From positions 3,705,059 to 3,769,058 of the forward strand of contig JAQFVV010006293.1 in assembly GCA_028023455.1 (NCBI GenBank): DNA of 64,000 bases, in the 5' to 3' direction. The notes under the pieces were generated by a model, which saw nothing but the letters and a program-made list of their open reading frames with translations, was not told the DNA's origin and made no database searches. Shown one piece after another: positions 57,318 to 64,000 of this stretch. The DNA comes from Epiperipatus broadwayi (lineage: Eukaryota > Onychophora > Udeonychophora > Euonychophora > Peripatidae). Each line of letters starts with the position of its first letter. Positions within the stretch are counted from its first letter, which is position 1. Position numbers and translations under genes: made by a program.

Positions 57318-58967
57318 AAGAGTGGATAATAAGTTATATTATTTCTCCTTTAGTATGTTCAGTTTATATTAATTATTTGGAGGAGGAAATTATTATTAAA
57401 AAGAATTGTTTATATTTAAAGTTATTTGTTAGATATGTGGATGATTGTTTCTTTGTAGTTGAGAATGATAAATTGAAGGAATTTGTAAATGAGTTTAATT
57501 GTTTTGATCCTTCTATAAGATAAGTGTTAGAAGAAGGGGTTAGATTTTGTTAAGTTAAAATTTTTAGATCTTTTGGTGATTAGAAATGTAAAGACTAATT
57601 GTTTAGTATGCAGTCATTTTGTTAAAAATAAAGAATTAAGGTATATAATTAAACCTGATAGCTATCAGTCTGTATATCATTAAGTAGCTGCTTAAAAAAA
57701 TTATTGTTATAGGAATAATAAATTAAATAATTCTAGTGGGGTAGCTTTGTTTCAGAAAGGCCAATTCTGTAAAGAGTATTTGAGTGTTGGCTACTCTGAT
57801 AAATTTGTTAAAAGTATTTTATTTAATAGTAATATTTGTAAGGATGTAAAGGATAAAGAAAAATATGATTTTATTTCTTTGTCATTTAAATTGTCTTCTT
57901 ATAAAATAGTAACAATTTGTTTGGAAATAAGAGAATTGTTTGGAAAAGAGTATTACTTTGAATAATTTATTAAATAATACAAAATTTAAAGTGTAATTAT
58001 AAATTTTATTAAACGCACATTATTATATTAAGTAATATTTACTAAGGCTGTAACCTTATGAATGAGCATCTGAAAAATTCGAAGGTAGGGACCTCTACAG
58101 GTCTTAGCCACAAACTTACACTCAGAAGAAAAGAGGGAAACTCTTCTTTACTTCAACCTACTTTTTTATATATGAATAGGTGAAGCTGAAGTGGTTAGAT
58201 CTAAGAGTGTGAAGACTGAAAATATCGAAGATAGGGACCTCTACAGGTCTTAGCCACCTGTAGAGGTCCATACCTTCAAATTTTTCAGTGGACTTAATTA
58301 GTGAAGTATTGAATAGCTTCACACTCTTAGATCTAACCACTTCAGTTTCACCTATTCATATATAAAAAAGTAGGTTGAAGTAAAGAAGGGTTTCTCTCTT
58401 TTCTTCTGAGTGTAAGCTTGTGGCTAAGACCTGTAGAGGTCCCTACCTTCGAATTTTTCAGATGCTCATTCATAAGGTTAGAAATTTTTGATAGGAGGAC
58501 TATTCCTGGTGTAGTGTATTTTATCCCTTGTTTTTGTAAGAAGGTTTATAAAGGTCAGAGTAGTTTGAGTTTAAATGAAATAATAAAGGTTCATAAAAGT
58601 AGGGTTAGAAATAAAATATCTGCTTTGCATGTCCATGAAAAAGATACAGGACACATTTAATTTTGATGAAGCTAAGGTTGTCTTCTTTGAGAGAAATGAA
58701 ATCAAAAGAAGAATTAAAGACTCTTTATTATTGGAAATTTATTATTCTGAAGCAATTAACTTATTTAAGTGTTCTTTTAATATTAAGGGTGAATGGAAAG
58801 TAAATGGATTCATGGGTAATGTCTAATATTATATATATGGCATAGTTTTTTGTAGTTCTTTACACTTGAAAAGTCTGCTTGTAGCAATGAAACCTTTGGT
58901 TGTGTTTTAATTTTTTTTTCCTTGGCTAGTCTGGTTGAATTTTGGATTTGGGGTAATTTTAATTATT
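57318..58967 (+). mobile_element. Penelope-like element 3, copy B with foldback insertion
   Basis: An inverted partner of copy A, still closely similar. It reads 'RYVDDCFFVV' with the YVDD box intact, a linker (57747-57965), then a 497-bp insertion (57984-58480), then 'GVVYFIPCFCKKVYKGQSSL' and 'ERNEIKRRIKDSLLLEIYYS', ending near 58826. The same 3' region with TTGAAAAGTCTGC ... TGAAACCTTTGG follows at 58865-58893. A spacer of about 90 bp (57227-57317) separates the arms. Confidence 0.88.
57984..58480. mobile_element. 497-bp double foldback, GGGACCTCTACAGGTC family
   Basis: It interrupts copy B between AATAATACAAA and GAAATTTTTGATAG, contiguous in copy A apart from one G. It starts with a TTATTAAACGCACAT ... 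GTAATATTTACTAAGGC lead shared with the 31.8- and 35.9-kb members. The outer arms 58050-58214 and 58317-58480 are about 165-bp reverse complements. An inner hairpin (58215-58290) has 34-bp arms carrying the core again. No ORF, no visible target duplication. Confidence 0.88.
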
Positions 58968-60044
58968 TATTGACTAGTTTAGCTTTATACTTGTAATGTT
59001 TACATCTTATACATGTATGGTGTGACAAAATGCTTTCCTTATTTTATTTAAAAAGGATTTAAAACAATGAACAATTTTAATGGATCACAAAAACACCAAG
59101 TCTAAAATCAAAATATATTTACCAATGATAATGTCATTAGCTCAAAACTTCTGAATAGTCATTGATAGTTTTTATCTATGCAATAAAATGGTAGGAGAAC
59201 AAGCAAAGTTAATTTTCACAGGATAGGATTAATATAATAGTCATATATTATCTTAACTATTTTCAATGTAACTCACTAAAAATCAAAAATTATATTAATA
59301 GTATCTTACTTAAAAATTAGTTGCAACTGAAACCAAGCTTTATGTAAAAATACATTAAAATATTCCCCACTTTTTGTCAGCTTGCATTTAGTTTAAGTAA
59401 TCAGGCAAAATATTTAATTTCTTGATCATGTTTAAATAATACAAATATTTCAGATTTATATTAATTATAATAAATATACCTTATATTATTTCTATTTATC
59501 ACTGAATAATGATATTAATAATTCTTAGGTATTAATTGTTGATCATTAGTTGATATTCAATAAAACCAATCATATAGTTATCTTACAAAAATAACATTAA
59601 GCATGGTAGAAATTCAGTATACTGTTTTTCAGCAGCACCTTCTATTGAATATCATATATTCTCGAAGAGAGTAGTCTTTACTCCACCTGTTAAGTGATAT
59701 CAGCATAACAGAGAGAATAATTTAATTTTCGGATCTTATTGAAATTAACTTGTATGGAATGTAGTTTCCTCATGTTTGTAAAGTATTATATATGTTGTTA
59801 GGCATAGATATTAATGCAAATTGCATATTTTCTTCAGTTTGTACTATCAAATTCATATGTTAAAAATAGTATGTAACGATATATAAATATGTCGTTACAA
59901 TATAAACCATCAAAATAATTTGTAATCATGATAAAATATGACATTTTGTGAAGTATTAAAATGAGTAATATTTGTTTGAACAGCATTAAGGCAATTATGT
60001 TAATATTTATATTCTAAGTAGCTCTAGAGGATTTTTTTGAAATA
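58968..60044. other. Unassigned intron sequence
   Basis: AT-rich, apart from the 28-bp palindrome at 59872-59899. Confidence 0.4.
59872..59899. repeat. 28-bp palindromic motif, copy 2 (solitary)
   Basis: Identical in all 28 positions to 51050-51077, but the flanks are unrelated and no larger element is attached. Confidence 0.9.
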
Positions 60045-60290
60045 TTGTACTGGTCAAAACAGTCTGGTCACTTAACAAGATTCAAATCCTAAGCAAAAGT
60101 ACCTCGAATCTGATCTTGCTCGAGATACACAGGTCTGGAGCAATTCTGAATTCTAACCTATTTGCCTATTCTTTGAGTCTCTGACCCAATGAATAATAAT
60201 CCTGATGATACAGCACAATTATTTTAATTCCAGGCCCAGAAGCAAAGCGGTCGAGCATAAGATCAGACTCATGATGATGATCGAGATAAG
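60045..60290 (-). repeat. Diverged relative of the 577-bp repeat (3' part)
   Basis: The reverse complement matches roughly the last 240 bp of the 577-bp repeats, from CATCATCATGAGTCTGATC-type sequence to TTTTGACCAGTACA. The first half of the repeat is missing. Confidence 0.6.
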
Positions 60291-61797
60291 AATAGCCCAG
60301 GAATTACATTTATTAAAGTACCTTTATTAATGCAATAAAGCTAAGTTATTAGCTAAAGAAAATAATTCTAAATATTAATTAGAAAATAATAATTCAAAAA
60401 CAAACCAGGATTTACATGAAATATTTATTTAATAAAATATTATGAAAACGCATATATATGTTACAAAAGGTTTCATGCTTGGAATGATGTTGTTTATCTA
60501 TAAAACTTGGGATTTGTTTTTTATAAAAATCCCTTTGCATTAATTATTTAATGAATATAATTTTATGGAGTGTATTATAACTTGTGCGGAGTTAATATGC
60601 CAATATACAAATGTGTATAAATAACATTTTACTAACAGAACATTGTGGATGGAAACAAACAATGTGCTACATTTACGAGAAGACATGACACAATCATTAA
60701 TATAAATTGATTTATGTCTATGGGAATCGATAAGTATTTTAAAAGAAAGCAGTTTTAAACTCAACATACTGACTAATTAGCATGTTGGTGCATTTCACGA
60801 ATGAGTCATTATTTCCAACACCTAACGAAAGGTCAAACAGGCATAAATCATTTAAATAAAGAAATACGGATCTTATGGTAGTTTGAATGCTTCATTATTT
60901 TAAGACATTTGATAATGAATGAGGGGTGATAAGTCTGCCATTTTGATGATGCAGTATTGAATGGAGAGATTTGGTTTGAATGCCCAGAGCCAGCTGTATG
61001 GAACTTCCGCAGCACAATAAAAACCCTATAAACCTCGCATTCTACAGGGAGTAGCGTATACCCCTGATTACGAATGGTTTTGAGAAAGTAGAACAGGAGA
61101 TTCAGATTTCCAAAGTCCCCAATGATAAAGAAATAAAGAAAATATATGTAGAAGTACCATAAGAGAAAGAAAAGATATGCCAGCAGCGTTATACATATAC
61201 GATAAACTTAATATACTATATTCTGAAGCCTGTAAATGGTTTGACTCCTACACAATGATATATTTGAATAAGGAATTATTCAGAAAATTATAACGGAGAA
61301 TAACACTTTTAACTATGGCATTAAACTAATGGAATTTATATTTAATTTTGATTCCCATATATGTATTACTGATAAAATTAGCCCTCCAGGCAACAACAAG
61401 AAAAAGTGGAATAATTATATTAAGGTTCACAATCTTTTAAAATGAAAATTTAAAGACAAATTCAAATAATAAAGTAAAATATGCATCCACAATAAAACAT
61501 TTTAGATAAAAAAACGTGAATAACAGATTTAAATATAAAACCAATCTAGTGAGTGATTTCTGTTACAAATGAATACAACTTTACTAATAAATTTAATTGA
61601 AGCCCCTGCTTCTTTCTCCATTAACAAAAGAAACTAAACCCTTATTAGGTTGATTAACATCAGCATATTAAAGAAAATAAATTATATATATATTAAACAA
61701 AATAAGTTAAATATTTAATTGAACTGCACAAAGCTATATAACATAAATTAAGCTTGAAAGGGCATAGTGAGAACTACATTATACTAGTAAGGGATTA

Positions 61798-61838
61798 CAG
61801 AGAGAGAGAGAGAGAACGAGAGAGAGAGAGAGAGAGAG
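61798..61838. repeat. (GA)n microsatellite
   Basis: GA dinucleotides with one AACGAG interruption. Confidence 0.95.
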
Positions 61839-62189
61839 TTTAAGAGCAAAATTAGAAGAAACTGATAAATTAATATGTGAATTAATTTAATTATATCTTA
61901 TTAGAAATTATAACATGAATTTACATATTAAAGCAGCTCTACATTACATGAGGTTATCTCAGGAAAGCACAGCATAGTGGCAGCAGTCAGAGGGTCATGT
62001 TATATGGCTGGTCAGATGGATGGAACATGGCGGCAGCAGGCAGATAGTTTTTTGAGAGAAGGAGAAAAGTGCTTCTCTTCTACTCACAGTTCATAGCACT
62101 GAACTTCTGTTGACTTCTTAAAATTTTAAGGTCTGGAAACACTTCTGAAAATTTATTTTACTGAAAGACATTCTCACAGAATTTTCTAA

Positions 62190-62275
62190 GTAACTGAAAG
62201 TAACTTAAAGTAAAAACTGAAAGTAACTGACTGAAAAAGTAACTGAAAGTAACTAACTGAAAAAGTAACTAAACT
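62190..62275. repeat. Short tandem repeat, AACTGAAAGT/AACTGAAAA units
   Basis: AGTAACTGAAAGTAACT-type units repeated with small variations about six times. Confidence 0.85.
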
Positions 62276-62649
62276 GACTTTTGTTCTATGGGCCCTTTTT
62301 ATACACACTTTAATCTTCTCAAGAATGCAATTTCAGTTGTCCACAGCTATCTTTGTAATATCTTGATTAAAAAAACATTTAATTATCAAAATATTTTTAA
62401 AACAGATAAGGCTTGAAATACCATTTTAGATATTTTTAAAAATTTGCAAACAACTAACAAAAGAATTGCTTATTATTTCAATTAAGATTTATAATTTTAA
62501 TTAATGAAAACAATGTGACTATAGATAAAGATAATTTCCGTATTTTGAGTCTTCCTCATTTTACCTTGTTTTTACATTCCAATACTTTAATTAAATACAC
62601 ACATATAAAAAGATATTTACAATTATATAAGAACATGTAATTTTCAGCA

Positions 62650-63280
62650 ATAAATATTAACCTCTTTTTTTGCTGATTATTTTATTGGCTGAGTGAGGTA
62701 AAAGTCTAAACTTTTAATTGGTCAATTCACAAACTCAAGTGCTAATTTACAAACTCAAGCATCAAAATACATTCATCTTTTAATATTATATTCACTTTAG
62801 TTTCATTTGTAAAAGGTATATTAATAATTTGTCAGGTTATGAAAGTGAACGAAAGTTTTTTCAAGAATAAATTTTTATTTATAATTATAAAAATATTCAA
62901 TAACGGCAAATCTAAAATGAACGTTACTTACCAACCAAAAAGTTTTGCTGACGCCAGTGATTTCTTTCCCAATTTTATGTTGCGGATAAGTAAATAATTT
63001 TTGCTAAAGTCTTAACTATTTTCCTAAAATAATTTTATTTTTAGCATATTTTATCAAAATAATTTATAATTTGTCAAAAAATACTTTTAAAATAGCCTAA
63101 AACATTCATTTATCATTTTTGAAATGAAACAAAATCGAGTTATTGACAACCATTTTCTTTGTTGTCAAAATTTAATAGCCAATCAGACTCAAGAAAGGAC
63201 AGCCTTTTTCCTTTGTTAGACCTTCAATGTCAGTTTTATTGATTTTTTACTTGTAAAATAATTCAAGAGAGGGCAGCATC
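62650..63280 (-). repeat. Inverted relative of the 9.3-9.97 kb repeat
   Basis: Matching blocks in reverse order and orientation, including AATTTGTCAGGTTATGAAAG near 62827 and AATAGCCAATCAGACTCAAG near 63174. Confidence 0.55.
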
Positions 63281-63432
63281 TTATGGAACTTTTTTTAACT
63301 TTTAAAAATAATGCAAAATCTTAACAGTAGTATTAAAAATACCCGATTTAGAATGACTGGAAGCCGACATCAAACTGTCACATTTTAAGCCATAACTAGC
63401 AAAAAGTTGGTTAATAGAATTATTGCTTCGTT

Positions 63433-63918
63433 CATATATATATATTCATCACACACACTACTGTTTTACTTTACTAAATAATTTTAGTAATTCCTTGGGT
63501 AATTATTCCTACAGTGTGTGGGTGAATGACATCTATATACAGCAAGGTCTGACTTGTGGACCCTGCAGGAGGTTAGTGTAGATGGTAAAGCATGAAGCTC
63601 GATGATGATTAGACATCGACTGCTTCAATATTGAAATCAGTCATTGAGTTTTAATTTTAAAAATATTTATAATGATCAAATAGAAATCATCTTGATGATG
63701 ATAAAATGTGATGCATTATATGCACACTAATCACAGATTAATAATATTATAAAATAATTTTTATAACATTTAATTTTTAGTAAAAAGAAATTAGGCTAAA
63801 AACACAGCAAAATAACAGAACATCACATTTATTTTGCATAAGATAGAATTACCAATCCGGATATTAATTATATTTTTTATAACTAATGCACTTAAAACAG
63901 CATTCAAATGTTATTTAC
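63433..63918. other. Intron sequence next to the last cyclase exon
   Basis: Nothing recognised. It ends on the minus-strand donor site TCTG/GTAAAT. Confidence 0.45.
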
Positions 63919-64000
63919 CAGAATGTATTCCAATACGTAACTTTAGCTGATCTTGAGGCCGATGTCTGATCTTAAAGGACTTACTTTCTTTTAAGAGGGT
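63919..64000 (-). CDS. Guanylate cyclase, catalytic-domain exon (cut by window end)
   Basis: Reads LLKESKSFKIRHRPQDQ then LKLRIGIHS(G). The F-K-I-R-H-R-P and L-K-L-R-I-G-I-H-S-G sequence is the part of the class III cyclase domain just before the GPCVAG strand. The donor TCTG/GTAAAT leaves a glycine codon split after one base, completed by the exon at 39525. Receptor guanylate cyclases make cGMP from GTP at the membrane as dimers, usually under control of an extracellular and a kinase-like domain; those regions lie outside the window. Upstream exons are expected beyond 64000. Confidence 0.94.

Larger units (their letters stand above)
60461..63432 (-). mobile_element. Possible LTR-like element D
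   Basis: Between TA tracts at about 60455 and 63435; minus-strand ends are TGAACG and TTGTAACA. A minus-strand TATAAAAAGGGCCC box lies at 62290-62303. The part 62650-63280 is the inverted relative of 9265-9965. It contains a (GA)n tract at 61798-61838 and a small AACTGAAAGT tandem repeat at about 62190-62275. No mobility gene seen; borders are tentative. Confidence 0.3.

Noticed and set aside
58045-58480. Hammerhead core in the GGGACCTCTACAGGTC foldback (CTGAAAA...CGAAG)
   Set aside because: The block departs from CUGANGA, there is no stem II, and no consistent stem III/GUC arrangement.

Overview
The window is strongly AT-rich, intron- and repeat-dominated animal DNA. It has no prokaryotic-style coding density. 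Two host genes can be recognised, both from exons too short to stand out as open reading frames, and everything else I can name is transposable-element sequence. The mix (RTE-type LINEs, Penelope-like elements, tRNA-derived SINEs, hAT-type MITEs, introns above 10 kb, a receptor-type guanylate cyclase and an ERG24/lamin-B-receptor-type protein) fits an invertebrate metazoan. I cannot name the phylum from this sequence.

Host genes. (1) On the + strand, two 3'-terminal coding exons (7160-7282 and 20058-20218) of a delta(14)-sterol reductase / lamin B receptor family membrane protein join in phase across a 12.8-kb intron; the 5' part lies before base 1. (2) On the - strand, four exons (64000-63919, 39525-39427, 32322-32231, 27216-27139) join in phase to give the C-terminal half of a guanylate cyclase catalytic domain and the stop codon; the 5' part lies beyond base 64000. 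Its introns are about 24.4, 7.1 and 5.0 kb. The genes are convergent, with about 6.9 kb between their stop codons.

Layout. 1-7 kb: an RTE LINE copy, a 2.6-kb element ending TGTAAC...GTTACA, and a second RTE copy on the other strand. 7.6-17.5 kb (inside the reductase intron): an LTR-like element followed by a third RTE copy, broken into pieces by at least four later insertions, several of them foldback elements. 20-27 kb: 3' flank, a degraded fourth RTE copy carrying a Penelope-like terminal fragment with a hammerhead-ribozyme-like motif, and a possible Helitron with a nine-unit minisatellite. 27-39 kb (cyclase introns): a Penelope-like element with 225-bp inverted terminal arms and a 13-bp target duplication, a TIR element, SINEs, a hAT-type MITE, a second Penelope-like remnant and two members of a small foldback family. 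39.5-63.9 kb (the largest cyclase intron): two more LINE lineages, a 577-bp direct-repeat pair, LTR-like elements, two hairpins with one identical loop and a compensated stem change, and a head-to-head pair of Penelope-like copies, one carrying a 497-bp foldback insertion.

The most unusual material is non-coding and structural: a foldback family built on a GGGACCTCTACAGGTC core (31.8, 35.9 and 58.0-58.5 kb), the hammerhead-like motifs linked to Penelope-like sequence, and the paired hairpins at 49.8-49.9 kb. All identifications come from reading the sequence; no database search was run.
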